From Neocallimastix lanati (nom. inval.) (lineage: Eukaryota > Neocallimastigomycota > Neocallimastigomycetes > Neocallimastigales > Neocallimastigaceae), in assembly GCA_016946835.1 (NCBI GenBank), contig JACVTC010000099.1, positions 1-64,000 on the forward strand: a DNA stretch of 64,000 nucleotides, written 5' to 3'. This document shows, one piece after another, positions 20,480 through 32,040 of this stretch. Position numbers and translations under genes: made by a program. Position 1 is the first letter of the stretch; each line of letters opens with the position of its first letter. Under the pieces are notes generated by a model that made no database searches, was not told the DNA's origin, and saw only the letters and a program-made list of their open reading frames with translations.

Positions 20480-20573
20480 ATCCTGAATATATATATGATA
20501 TTTATAATAAAATAAAAAATGAGTGACATGAATATAATTATGTTCAATTTATGGAATTTTAAGAATATTTTTT

Positions 20574-20618
<45 letters not shown>

Positions 20619-21005
20619 ATTTAATTAGCTTTGAAATTGAAAATTGGAATTATTATGATAATATTGAGCATATTTACAATTATAATGCTTCAGAATCTTT
20701 TAATAAATACTTAAAAAAATTATTTGCGAAAAAACCATTTTTTTTTCAATTATTATTAGAATTGCAAAAAGAAGAATCCAAATATTACATTGACTACAAA
20801 AGGAGAACTACTGAATTCTGAAAAAAAAAAAAAAAAAAAAATTAATATGGAACTGATAAAATCAAGGCTTTAGTTAAATATTACAAAAACATGGAAACTC
20901 TATTAAAAAAAAAAAAAAAAAAAAAAAAGAAAAGTGTTAGAAATGATTACATTGAATTATAGTTGAATTGCTTAAATGATTTAAATATTAAAATTATTAA
21001 TTAAT
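20480..21005 (+). pseudogene. MULE transposase relic
   Basis: Plus-strand fragments match the C-terminal half of the intact transposase at 32041-33492: YDIYNKIKN (compare PDIFNKIKN), WNYYDNIEHI, NASESFNKYLKKLFAKKPFFF (matched in blocks) and EESKYYIDYKRR. It includes the region of the catalytic glutamate (NASE). In-frame stops and several poly(A) expansions (about 20580-20617, 20821-20840, 20908-20928) have ruined it. Confidence 0.85.
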
Positions 21006-21329
21006 AATAAATCATTAAAAGAAGGCGGAAATTTGACCAAATGAATTTTGTGGTATATAATTATAATTTATTAATAGTTAAAATTATTTTAAAAAGAGAA
21101 TAAATAAATAAATAAATAAATACAATAATAATAAAAGTATTTTTAATCTTTATTGGATTATGTTAACGTAAGAACATTAAAATATATTTTTATAATTAAA
21201 ATATTGTTATTGTTGTTATATTATTTATTCATTCATTCATTTATATCAATATCCCACTTAGCGAGATGTAACCTGGACCTTAATTAAACTAATGATTATT
21301 ATTTATTAATGTATACGAAACATAAAAAC
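21006..21329. other. AT-rich spacer
   Basis: TAAA/TTAT arrays and one CTTAGCGAGATGTAACCTGG motif (about 21256-21275) related to the cgaaatgcaac units of the foldback repeats. No gene seen. Confidence 0.5.
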
Positions 21330-22760
21330 CTTTTTATAAGAATAATTTAATATTTAATTTTAAAATTTTGGTGTGATGTATACTATGTGTAGTATGATCA
21401 CCAATTAGATCTAAAATAATAAAACAAAGAAGTAACATCTTCGAAATAGAGAATGTGGTATCCACTAAACTCTCCCCTGAACCACAAGAAAGGTCATTAA
21501 AAGTTGAATTACTTACTAAAGGTTCTATGTTCGAAACTGTGTTGTTAGTAAATGTGTATTGATGAGAATTAATAGGACTTCTAACTACACCTATTTCTTT
21601 GCCATATCGGTAAGACATGGTAAATGAAAGTGTTTTTTTTTTTTTTTTTTTTTGCTAAACCTTTCAAAAAGTAACTCAAGAGAGCTACTAATGATTGATA
21701 TTGTATTAGCAAAATATTTCGCAAGCCCCACAATATACGGAATAGTAGACCCCTGTGAACTTTAAAGGAGTTGTTCACTTAAATGTCCCCGTTCCCGCAG
21801 TATCGAATTGTAGCTCATCTAAAGCTGAAATCCCACCAAGAAGGAATATATAAATATACCTGTTTATAAAATTTTTATATTATAAAATATTAGAATAAGA
21901 AGGAAGTAAGGATAGATTCCTTATTTTATTGGTAAATAAAATGAATAAATCATCGATAAAATCTAAAGATTTACATCGACATAAAGAAAAGGGAGAGCAT
22001 TCAAATATTCAATAGATAAAAGATTGATCACCTTTTCCACAGCAAGGACAGAATTTAGGAACAATCGTCAGACACTCTACCTTTTCTAATTGCAATAGTG
22101 GTATTTATATATGTAATCAGCTCATAAGATTAAGAGCTGGTTACATATATAAATAAGATCCAGTTAAAACTCTAATCTTAAATGAGTGTATTCAAGGCTG
22201 AGCTTGAATAGACTTCTAGAATTTATAAAAATTTGAAGTTATTCATAATTATAATTTTGTACCTTTAATTCCCTGAAATTTACCAACATCAGACCAATAT
22301 GATTCAATACCATCATTGAATTTAGTGATATTCTTTTTCCTAATTTTCTTGTAGAGTATCAGTGATTTTTTCGACCAAGAATAACGTGACATGGAAGGGA
22401 TATGATTTATAAGATCTTTAATGATTCATTTGGAATTTTTTTCCATTGACAAAATCATTTTATTTAAAGAGAAGCACAAAAGCTAGCAATTTGGAAATAC
22501 TTGAAGATCATGAGATAAGGCATTAGCACTATCAGTTGAGTTCCTTTTGAAATAACTCTTAACATTTCTCCTTCTTTTCAATATTAAGATAGTCTTCCTT
22601 AGTCGAGGAGTCAGAATTCAATACACCACAAGCAATGCAGTGTTAAATTAAGGATTGTAAGTTCTTAGAATTGTTTTTGTATGAACCTAAGAGTGGAGCA
22701 AAATATAATACTCTGCTAATAATATATGATTGAATAATTAATCTTTTAAAAGTTAATTTT
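21330..22760 (-). pseudogene. LINE (non-LTR retrotransposon) relic
   Basis: Minus strand, broken in all frames. From its 5' side: YIISRVLYFAPLLGSYKNN (about 22720-22660; compare LSKVSYFAPLLGSNKA in the better copy near 50850), a zinc knuckle FCPCCGKGDQSF (about 22050), an FLLGG module (about 21830-21850), and the tail GESLVDTTFSISKMLLL (about 21420-21480). It is the C-terminal third of the ORF only. A poly(A) expansion at 21633-21652 interrupts the last part. Confidence 0.8.
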
Positions 22761-22984
22761 TTTTTTATTGCCGCAGTTATTGCAAATTTTAATCTTTATT
22801 TATTTATTCTTATATAATATACATGAATACTTTTAATTTTAATATAAAAAAATAAAAAAACACAGAATTAATAAAATAAATAAATATTATTTATCCAATT
22901 TTTAATAATAAATGATATAGTAACGTGAAATAAAAAATAATAATCAAAAATAAATGTATAAATAAATTCAGAAAAAAGTTCATA

Positions 22985-24330
22985 TGCAACGAACCTCACC
23001 TCCTTATGGATTAGGGTTTGAATTGTCTATCTGAAAAAAATTATGGTCTTCTCCTTCAGAGGCATTGGCCCTGCTAGTCTGTCTTACTGCATTTTTAGCG
23101 TTGACGCTCCTGGTTAGTTTGCGTTTATACTTTCAGAATAGTAACCCTTGCCGAGTACTATCCTGAGGCATAATTTCTGTAAAGAGAGCCGCAGATCGCA
23201 CCAAGAATGGAGTTTTTGAATAATCACCAGAAATGATTTGGTTCTTCAACAAAATATCCCATTCCTTTTTATAATTCAAATCTATTATGTCTGCATCCCT
23301 TCCACCAAGAAGAAAGTTATATAATCGGTACCACGTTACATATATATTTACACACTCATTATTCAGAAAATTACTTAAATTACTATGATTTTCACCAATT
23401 GAACTATTCACTAAATTAGAAGTAACGATATTATAATTTCCACTATTACTAATATTAATACTCCTATTTATACTATCACTTATTACTACTATTATTAACA
23501 ATATTATTTCTATTGTTATTATTATTAATATTATATACTTCGTTACTACTATCAGAATCAGAACTTAGTTCTATATTATTCATATCTGTGACAACAGTGT
23601 CTACATTACTATTAGATATTGGAAAATAATTAGAAATAATATAAAATATTTCATAAAGAATTTCAATATCCTTAAAATATTTTATTCGAAATTCACGGAA
23701 AAGATAGCATTTAGAAAAACCAATGTTCCAATCGAGGATTACTATTTTTTCTATAACAACAAGGACACCTTTCTTCAATCATTTTGGCGGCTTTGGCACG
23801 AACATCGAATTTATATCCACATCTTGCACTAAGTACCCATCGGAAGCCAATGCTAAATTCAGAATATTTATAATTTAGTTTAAGATACTCTCTAGTTGTC
23901 TCAAAATTATTATTTTTATAAGCCTTAGCTTTGATTGATTTTCCTGCCATATCTCTATCCCAGTAAAAGTTTAAAATAGCTTTTTTTGATGGAAATTTAT
24001 CTAATTTGTCAGCTAAAATTTTACTTTCTTTATCCCATGCATATCGTCTACTACGAGATATATCTCTAAGTAAATCAGAGATAATACATTTCGAGTTTTT
24101 CCATTTTTTAAAACACTTTACCTGAGCAATCGCACATTTCACCGAAAGAGGAGGAACGTTAAGTTCTTTAGAAACACAATAAAGGGAAGTAAAGCTATTC
24201 ACTTTAGAAAGTCCTTCAATCTATTTTTTTTTTTTTTTTTTTTTTTTTTTTGTAGCAGCAATTATTTCCAATCCAGTATAATCCTGAATTAACTAGTGTC
24301 TGTGTACTTCTCGTTCTATTTTAAAAGTTA
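22985..24330 (-). pseudogene. LINE relic (C-terminal part of the ORF)
   Basis: Three frames in succession. 24330-23711 has RSTQTLVNSGLYWIG, an internal poly(A) expansion, SKELNVPPLSVKCAIAQVKCF, FYWDRDM and the knuckle CPCCYRKNSNPRLEHW. Then 23778-23476 is an acidic Asn-rich region. Then 23501-22985 has the conserved YNFLLGGRDADI...TPFLVRSAALF module and a SRANASEGEDHNF tail. The RT catalytic core is absent, so the copy is 5'-truncated. It lies downstream, on the same strand, of the gene at 25145-26893, and the same pairing recurs at 52.1-54.5 kb. Confidence 0.85.
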
Positions 24331-25144
24331 AAGGAACTTTATTATTGGATAGATAAAAAACTAGAGAAAGAAAATAAGGATTTTCTAACTTTAGTATTCA
24401 TATAAATGATAATAGGCCTAAGGGAAATATCATTACTGAAGGGGATAACTAAATAAATATACATAGATTCTTTAAGAATAGAATACATACTAAGATGAAA
24501 TGTAGGTTCTTCTTAACCAGGATATGAAACAAAATTTAAGCGATTAATAAAATATATATTATAATATTATTATTCCTTTAAAATACTACAAATATTACAT
24601 TTCTCAAAAATATTATATAAAATCATATTAATTCTTTAATATCCTCCATCCTCATAATTGAAAGAATATATAATTATATAACTCATTAATTTTTACTTTA
24701 GTATTCTTTATCACTTAAATACGTAATTACACCCTTCAACAATTTTTCAATACATAACATAAAATTTTCACTTTAACACATATTATTTAATTTTAATATT
24801 CTTAAATAAATTTAATATTCTTTATTACTATATATAAAATTTTTGATTTTCTTAAATAAATTTTAATATTCTTTATTACTATATATAAAATTTTTGATAT
24901 TTTAATATTTTTTATTTAGAAATAATATAACCTTTATCTTAAAATTCTACAGCATACTTTTAATATATAACTAAACTATGCATTATTTCATAATAACACA
25001 TAATAAAATCATATATTTTCTCTTAATTGAAAAAATATATAATTAAATTATGCATTATTTAAATATCACATAATTAATTTATATATTTATAATAATTAGA
25101 AAATATATTAATAACTAAATTTCGATACAGAAATATTTCAAAAT
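24331..25144. other. 3' flank of the EVK-repeat gene
   Basis: AT-rich, no ORF. The part from about 24600 is related to 52600-52988 and 60700-60960 (shared ACTAAACTATGCATTATT and CATAATAA stretches), so it belongs to the duplicated block. A short repeat TTCTTAAATAAATTT...TATATATAAAATTTTTGAT occurs twice near 24830-24900. Confidence 0.55.
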
Positions 25145-26893
25145 TCATAAATTTCCTTCAAAGCCAGTTGGATAGTTGTTTAAATAATAACTCAACTCCA
25201 AATCGGATAAGGGGATGTCGTAATTACTTAAATCAATAGATTCAACTGTCCTTAATTGATAAATTCCCATATTATATTCCATTTCAGTATTAGATGAATA
25301 TATTGGATCAACTCTTACATTTGATTCCAGTTCAGTATTTGTTAGGCAAAACGGATTAATTCCTATATTATATTGAATTCCATCATTCGATGAGAATATT
25401 GGATTGATTCCTATATTATATTGCATTTCATTATTCGTTAAGAATATTGGATTGATTCCTATATTATATTGCATTTCATCATTCGATGAGAATATTGAAT
25501 TGATTCCTATATTATATTGCATTTCATCATTCGTTGAGAATATTGGATTAATTCCTATATCAGATTGTACTCCAGTATTCGTTGGGTAAATCGGATTAAC
25601 TCCCATGATAGATTGTATTTCATTATTCGATGAGTATATTGTATCAATTTCCATATTAGATATTCCAGTATTCGTTGAATTTATAGGATCAATTCCTATA
25701 TTATATTCTATTCCAGTACTCGATGAGAACATCGAATCATCTATTACATTAGGTTCCTTTTCAGTATTCATTGTAGAAATTGAATTATATCTCATATAAT
25801 CTATTTTTGTAAATACTTCTTCCTTATTTTTTATAACTTCTCCAAAATCTATGTCTTTGCTTTCATCACTACTATTTTTATTTACATAATAATTTTCTTC
25901 CTTACTCTCTTCAACCATTTCTAAATCATTTTTCTCATTATTTAAGGAGCCAATTAACTTTTTTAAATTTTGCAATACTTCTTTAATATCCCAGGTATTT
26001 TCATTAATATTATAATCATTTTCATCAAACATTAACGGCATGTCAGACACTTTTTTAATATGAATTTCATATTTAAATTCACTGTTAAAACTATAATCTT
26101 CATCATATATAATATTCATATAATTAAAAAATCTCTTATATTTTCCTTCATTCAGTAAGCATTTTAAATAAAGTGAACTCTGATTATTTTTTCTATTCAC
26201 TCTTCGAATAAACTGCTTTAAAGTTATTGTGCTAAATAATTCGCTTTTTGCCATTATTCTTCTATTAACCACGAAAACAAGCATGTACATATAATTATAT
26301 TTCATATTATTTCTTTCAGAATTTATATTCAATAAAACTTTAATTTCATCCTCCAAAAGTCCTAGATTTTCAACTTTAACTTCTTTATTTTCGCATTTTT
26401 GGTTCCCACTTATATAACTATCTAGCTTATTAATCATATTGTCGTAGTCCAAATCATATGATGAAAATAAATTCACCATTGTAATTAGCTTCACCTCAAC
26501 TGTTAAATCTCCAAAAATTGATTCAGATTCTCTAAAACTCATTATAAAATCCACTTTCTTTTCACCAATTTCATTCTCAGTTACATCATTTTCATCATAC
26601 AACATTTTCACCGGTACATCTTCTATTCCGTGTTCCCATATATCAGATATATCAGCTCCGTTTTCAAATTTATTTAAAAAATTAGGTCCATATTTTTCAA
26701 CAAGATTTTCTTTCAATAAACACAATGAATTCTCAAACGCATTAACCTTAAATGTTTTTGTCTTTGGAAATACATTCTTCACAGAGCAACAAATAAACGT
26801 TTTACTATAATTTTTAGCTTTGAATAACTTCAACATTTTACTCAAATCTTCACATTCTTTTTCAGAAAAAGTCGCATTAATAATGTCAGCCAT
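25145..26893 (-). CDS. Unrecognised protein with EVK nuclease-like motif and C-terminal 18-residue repeats
   Basis: 582 residues, start ATG at 26893. I do not recognise the family. Residues 1-290 look globular; KVDFIMSF (Asp115) then TVEVKLI (Glu133-Val-Lys135) resembles the D-(n)-(E)xK signature of PD-(D/E)XK nucleases, a resemblance only. 330-390 is acidic and Lys-rich. About 395-560 holds roughly nine or ten repeats of about 18 residues on the pattern EMQYNIGINPIFSSND. The tail SNYDIPLSDLELSYY..YPTGFEGN is conserved in the copies. No signal peptide or clear membrane helix. A paralogue lies at 52989-54461 and a relic at 60990-61545, each beside LINE debris on the same strand. It could be a host gene or part of a mobile element; I cannot decide from sequence alone. 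Confidence 0.7.
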   Translation of the reverse strand: MADIINATFSEKECEDLSKMLKLFKAKNYSKTFICCSVKNVFPKTKTFKVNAFENSLCLLKENLVEKYGPNFLNKFENGADISDIWEHGIEDVPVKMLYDENDVTENEIGEKKVDFIMSFRESESIFGDLTVEVKLITMVNLFSSYDLDYDNMINKLDSYISGNQKCENKEVKVENLGLLEDEIKVLLNINSERNNMKYNYMYMLVFVVNRRIMAKSELFSTITLKQFIRRVNRKNNQSSLYLKCLLNEGKYKRFFNYMNIIYDEDYSFNSEFKYEIHIKKVSDMPLMFDENDYNINENTWDIKEVLQNLKKLIGSLNNEKNDLEMVEESKEENYYVNKNSSDESKDIDFGEVIKNKEEVFTKIDYMRYNSISTMNTEKEPNVIDDSMFSSSTGIEYNIGIDPINSTNTGISNMEIDTIYSSNNEIQSIMGVNPIYPTNTGVQSDIGINPIFSTNDEMQYNIGINSIFSSNDEMQYNIGINPIFLTNNEMQYNIGINPIFSSNDGIQYNIGINPFCLTNTELESNVRVDPIYSSNTEMEYNMGIYQLRTVESIDLSNYDIPLSDLELSYYLNNYPTGFEGNL

Positions 26894-27367
26894 TTTATTT
26901 TAATAAATTTTATTATAATTTAACTTGCTTTTTACAATGATAATAAAAATAAAAAACTTCCGATTAATATTTGATTTTTAAAAAAAACTCAATATTACTT
27001 GAATATTTAAAAAGTAAAATTATGATCTATTTATATCTGTTTATATTTTTCTTTCTTTTTTTTTTTTTTTTTTTATTAAATACTTATTCTAATATATAAT
27101 AAAATTTATTATATAATACAATTTTAAATCATAATTATACTTTCTATTATATTGTAAAAATTTTAATTATTCTAATATATTATTAGCTAATGATAAATAA
27201 AGTTAAATGTAATAATAAATAGTACAATAAATTATGACTTTTGCAGGTCATTTTTATTAAAGTTTAATTAATTAATAATTAATATATTAATTAATTAATA
27301 TATTAATACATAAAATAAATATAAAACTTTTTCAATTTTTAATATATATATTTAAATATGTATCATA
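26894..27367. other. Upstream region of the EVK-repeat gene
   Basis: AT-rich with poly(T) at about 27056-27074. Absent from the second copy, where a deletion joins 26565-type sequence directly to 27367-type sequence. Probably holds the promoter. Confidence 0.55.
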
Positions 27368-27901
27368 CATCTAATTATTACTATTTATTATACCACTATT
27401 GTGTATATTATTTTAAACTCCGTTGAATTTTTTGGAGCATTAATTCTATCAAAACATAATATTTAGAGTTTTATTACAATATATAATTTTATAATTGAAT
27501 TTTTATTGATAAAGTATACTCCATACATTGAATTATTTCCTAAAATGTTAATTATTTAATATTTTAAGCATTAATTCAATACTTTTATTTTGTATTTATC
27601 ATAAATAGTTTTATATATTTGCCATAAATAATGGTAACTTTATCGCGATAAAAGGATATTCCATACATTAACTATTTAACACTTCTATTAAAACTTTATC
27701 AAATTTATTTATCTAAAAAGCTTTGTCTATATATTGTTGTCAAATTTTATTTATCTAAAAAGCTTTGTCTATGTAGTTTAGCAATAGACAAAGCTATTTT
27801 AGGAAATTAAAATTTTCAAAATCTATTAATAAATGTTTAAAAAAAAAAAAAAAAAAAAATTCATTTTCCCCCATTTGCTACAGTATATAAAACGTATAGA
27901 A

Positions 27902-27968
<67 letters not shown>

Positions 27969-29220
27969 TATTTAAATATTTAAATATCAATATTAAACAT
28001 TTAAAGACTTTTTGATTTATTCATTTATTTATTCATTTAAATTTTTACTTTATTTAGTCCTTTAAATATAATATATTATATTTTATTGCTAAATTTAAAT
28101 ATATATATATAATTTTATCTGAATTCTTTTATTTTTTATTTATTCATTTATTTTTTCTTTTTTTTTTATATTATATTATACCTTAAAGTGTTTTAAAGAT
28201 ATCCCTTTTATCCTCATTTGAATAAAAGTAGGAAACATTTATTTAATAATATATAATATATATTTTATATATTAACAATGTCGATTGAAAAATATTTGTT
28301 TTATGTTCCTTTTACTATTACGTTATTTTATTTTATTTTTATTTTATTTTATTTTTATTTTATTTTGTTTTTTTTAAAAAAAATATACATATATTATATA
28401 TTATATTTAATACGGTAGTTTAAAATTTATTAAATTATTTATTAGAGTTAAATCTAATATATCTATTAAAAATAATATATTTAAATATATGATAATATAA
28501 TTTGTTATATTGCAATACTGAATATATTATTTATAGTTTATATTTACATAATGAATAATAATAATAATTTATGTGATATAAAATTTACGTAGTTGTAAAT
28601 ACAAATACAAATACAACACTAGAATAGTGAATTTATAAAAGTTTATTTTTATCTTTTTTTTTTATTTTTTTTATTCTTTTTTATTGTTGTTGTTTTGTTT
28701 TTTTTTTATTCTTTTTTAATTGTTGATGTGTTTTTTTTTTTTTTCTTCGGTGTTGTTGTTACCATTATTAATAAAAATAAATAAATCAGTCTATGTATAA
28801 ATAAATCAGTCTATGTAATGAATAAATATAATAAATATATATATATAATAAAAAATTTTCCAAAAAAAAAAAAATTGAAAAATAAAAAAAGAGAATAAGA
28901 TAAATATGCTTTTTTTTTTCTTTATATATTAAATTAAAATTAGACATAGCATAAAAATCCTTAACTAAAATTAAGCTTATAAAAGACATTAGAATTAAAA
29001 TTATTATTTGACATTGTATTTTTATTAAATAAATTTTTGGACATCTCTTTTATTTTTATTATTTATTATAGTTACTATTTATTATTTATTTTTTGTTAGA
29101 AATAAGTTTAATATAATAAATAAACAATAAATGTAAAATAAATTAATATAAATAAAAGTATAAATAAACTTTACTATAAAAAATAAATTTATGTATATTG
29201 TGGCTCATATCATTAAATGG
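27368..29220. repeat. Segmental duplication, copy 1 (matches 54472-56360)
   Basis: About 1.85 kb nearly identical in order and sequence to 54472-56360, including rare words such as TATCGCGATAAAAGGATATTCC and TCCTCATTTGAATAAAAGTAGG (read in parts). An AAT microsatellite inside differs in length (27899-27967 here, 55006-55100 there). The last part (28786-29220) also occurs at 45428-45830. Confidence 0.9.
27899..27967. repeat. (AAT)n microsatellite
   Basis: About 23 AAT triplets. The homologous site at 55006-55100 has about 31, showing recent length change. Confidence 0.95.
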
Positions 29221-29620
29221 GGAGAGCGCGTTTCGGAACCGCACGTGGATAGATATAAGCCATATCTTTTTGAGATGGCGTATTATATATAAATTATTTT
29301 ATATAAATAAATAATTAAATAATAATTAAATAAATATTTTATTATATAAATCATCATTTTTTTTGAAATATATCGAGGGTGGTGCGTTTCGGAATGTGGC
29401 TTTAAATATTTTTACATAAATTTTCATTTCGGAAAGTGGCTTATATTTTTTTTTATAAATTTTTATTTATGAATATAATATTTAAACATTAAAATAAAAT
29501 GGCACATATAATTTCTTTGAAAAAATAATTATTAAAAATATTTAAAATGTGATATATTTCAAAAAAAATGATGATTTACATTCGCCATATTCTGAAAATT
29601 TTTATTTATTTATTAATTTA
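29200..29620. repeat. Dispersed repeat with GCGCGTTTCGGAACCGCACG core
   Basis: Core at about 29224-29246, followed by ATAAGCCATATCTTTTTGAG and GGCGTATTATA. The same unit occurs at 34195-34400 and 45825-45990. Further TTTCGGAATGTGGC and TTTCGGAAAGTGGC variants follow at 29389 and 29429. Confidence 0.85.
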
Positions 29621-29974
29621 TTCATTTAATTATTTAATAATAATATTTAATAATATTTTTTTTTATACTATTTTCTAATTATAAAGTTTGTTTATTATAT
29701 GGAAATATAATAATTTACATTAATTTAAAATACTGTAAAAATTATAATAAAATTCATGTTAATATATATGAATATGCTATATCATTTACTTTATTATATA
29801 ATTTATTTGTTGCTAAATTCAGTTTTTATATTAATTTCATATCAATATCTTATTTATTTTATTATATCATATTATATATTATTATTTCACTGCATATTTA
29901 TTTATTTTATATTATTTTATTTTGTTTCGATTGATACTTGCAATTTAATATAATTCATATTTATTTTTTTTTTT
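29621..29974. other. AT-rich spacer before the TTTTA satellite
   Basis: No gene seen; the open frames here are low-complexity Leu/Tyr/Ile codons without family features. Confidence 0.5.
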
Positions 29975-30600
29975 ATTTTATTTTATTAGTACTTGTATTT
30001 TTATTATAATTCAAATATTTATTTTATTTTATTTTATTTTATTTTTATTAATACTTGTATTTTTATTATAATTCAAATAATTTTTTTATTTTATTTTATT
30101 TTATTTTATTTTATTTTATTTTATTTTATTTTATTTTATTTTATTTTATTTTATTTTATTTTATTTTATTTTATTTTATTTTATTTTATTTTATTTTATT
30201 TTATTTTATTTTATTTTATTTTATTTTATTTTATTTTATTTTATTTTATTCAATCTGTACTTATATTTATATTCTACTATTTATTTTATTTTATTTTATT
30301 TTATTTTATTTTATTTTATTTTATTTTATTTTATTTTATTTTATTTTATTTTATTTTATTTTATTTTATTTTATTCAATCTGTACTTATATTTATATTCT
30401 ACTATTTATTTTATTTTATTTTATTTTATTTTATTTTATTTTATTTTATTTTATTTTATTTTATTTTATTCAATCTGTACTTATATTTATATTCTACTAT
30501 TTATTTTATTTTATTTTATTTTATTTTATTTTATTTTATTTTATTTTTATTAATACTTGTATTTTTATTATAATTCAAATAATTTTTTTATTTTATTTTA
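29975..30600. repeat. (TTTTA)n pentanucleotide satellite
   Basis: Long uninterrupted ATTTT arrays, broken at intervals by a ~40-bp insert of the type CAATCTGTACTTATATTTAT that recurs near 30250, 30374 and 30470. The open frames across it code only Phe/Ile/Leu/Tyr and are not genes. Confidence 0.95.
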
Positions 30601-31190
30601 TTCAATCTGTATTTCATATTTATATTTCAACTATTTATTTTATTTTATTCAATATGTACTTCATATTTATATTTCATCTATTTATTTTATTTTATTCAAT
30701 CTGTACTTCATATTTATATTTCAACTATTTATTTTATTTTTATTTTATTTTATTTTATTTTATTCAATCTGTACTTCATATTTATATTTCAACTATTTAT
30801 TTTATTTTATTCATTCTGTACTTCATATTTTTATTTCAACTATTTATTTTATTTTATTCATTCTGTTCTTCATATATATATTTCAACTATTTATATTATT
30901 TTTATTTTATTTTATTTTATTTTATTTTATTTTATTTTATTCAATCTGTACTTCATATTTTTATTTCAACTATTTATTTTATTTTATTTTATTCATTCTG
31001 TACTTCATATTTATATTTCAACTATTTATTTTATTTTATTCATTCTGTACTTCATATTTATATTTCAACTATTTATTTTATTTTATTCAATCTGTACTTC
31101 ATATTTATATTTCAACTATTATTTTATTTTATTCATTCTGTACTTCATATTTATATTTCAACTATTTATTTTATTTTTTTTTATTTTATA
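30601..31190. repeat. ~50-70-bp minisatellite derived from the TTTTA satellite
   Basis: About ten units of CAATCTGTACTTCATATTTA followed by TATTTCAACTATTTATTTTA, with varying TTTTA runs between. It is a higher-order form of the adjacent satellite. Confidence 0.9.
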
Positions 31191-32040
31191 TACTTGTACT
31201 TCTATATTATTACATTCTATATTTTTTTCATTTTATTTTTAAATATTCTTTTTAAAATTCTTATTTCCTTTTTAATATTTTTTTATCTAATATTTTAAAT
31301 AAATTTTATATAATACAAAAATCTTTTTTACTCAGGAGCATTATATTTAACTTGATAAGGAAAGATTATTTGAAATTTTAATTATAAATATTAAATTAAA
31401 ACTTTTTTTTAGTAATAGTAATAACAATAACATTTTTAAACATAAATTTCTATTAAACAATAAATAAATTATTTTAGATATTTATATTATACAAATCTAA
31501 TAAACTAACAAAAAGAGCATTACTATTTTTACAAATAGTAAAGTTTTTTTAGAAAGCCTGATAGAAATAATTTAAAATATTAATTATTTTCTTTTATAAG
31601 TATTATAATACTTAAATATCATTATATATATTTAAAATGTATATTTGAATATTTATTAAAAATATGAAATATACATTAAATATATTTTTAAAAAATATAT
31701 TAATTTAATAATTGGTTTATTTTATAAAAATTATTTATTTATTTATTAATTTTCTACAATATAAAATAAAAATAATGCGAAATGCAATACATTCATATTT
31801 TTAATATTTTATAATACTAATATATAATAATAAAGACATCTTTTAATTTTATTTAATAATATTTAATAAAGTAAAAAATATTTAAAATAAATTTATAAAA
31901 AAAATTTTTTTTTAATATTTTTAAGCTAACCCTATCAATAAATATTAAATTAATTTCAATATTGAATTTCTTATTAAATAAAAAAATTTAATTTTCAATT
32001 AATCGTAATTATGATTTTGAAAGGATTTTAATAATTATTT
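31191..32040. other. AT-rich 3' flank of the MULE transposase
   Basis: No ORF of note. It may contain the element's 3' terminal inverted repeat, but I could not match it confidently with the 5' side. Confidence 0.45.

Noticed and set aside
27833-28015. Small Asn-rich ORF, and its minus-strand Leu-rich counterpart at 54941-55123
   Set aside because: AAT microsatellite in the duplicated block; frames depend on repeat length, which differs between copies.
29993-31298. Several long open frames coding Phe/Ile/Leu/Tyr-rich proteins
   Set aside because: They are translations of the TTTTA satellite and its minisatellite; no start context, domain or codon pattern supports a gene.
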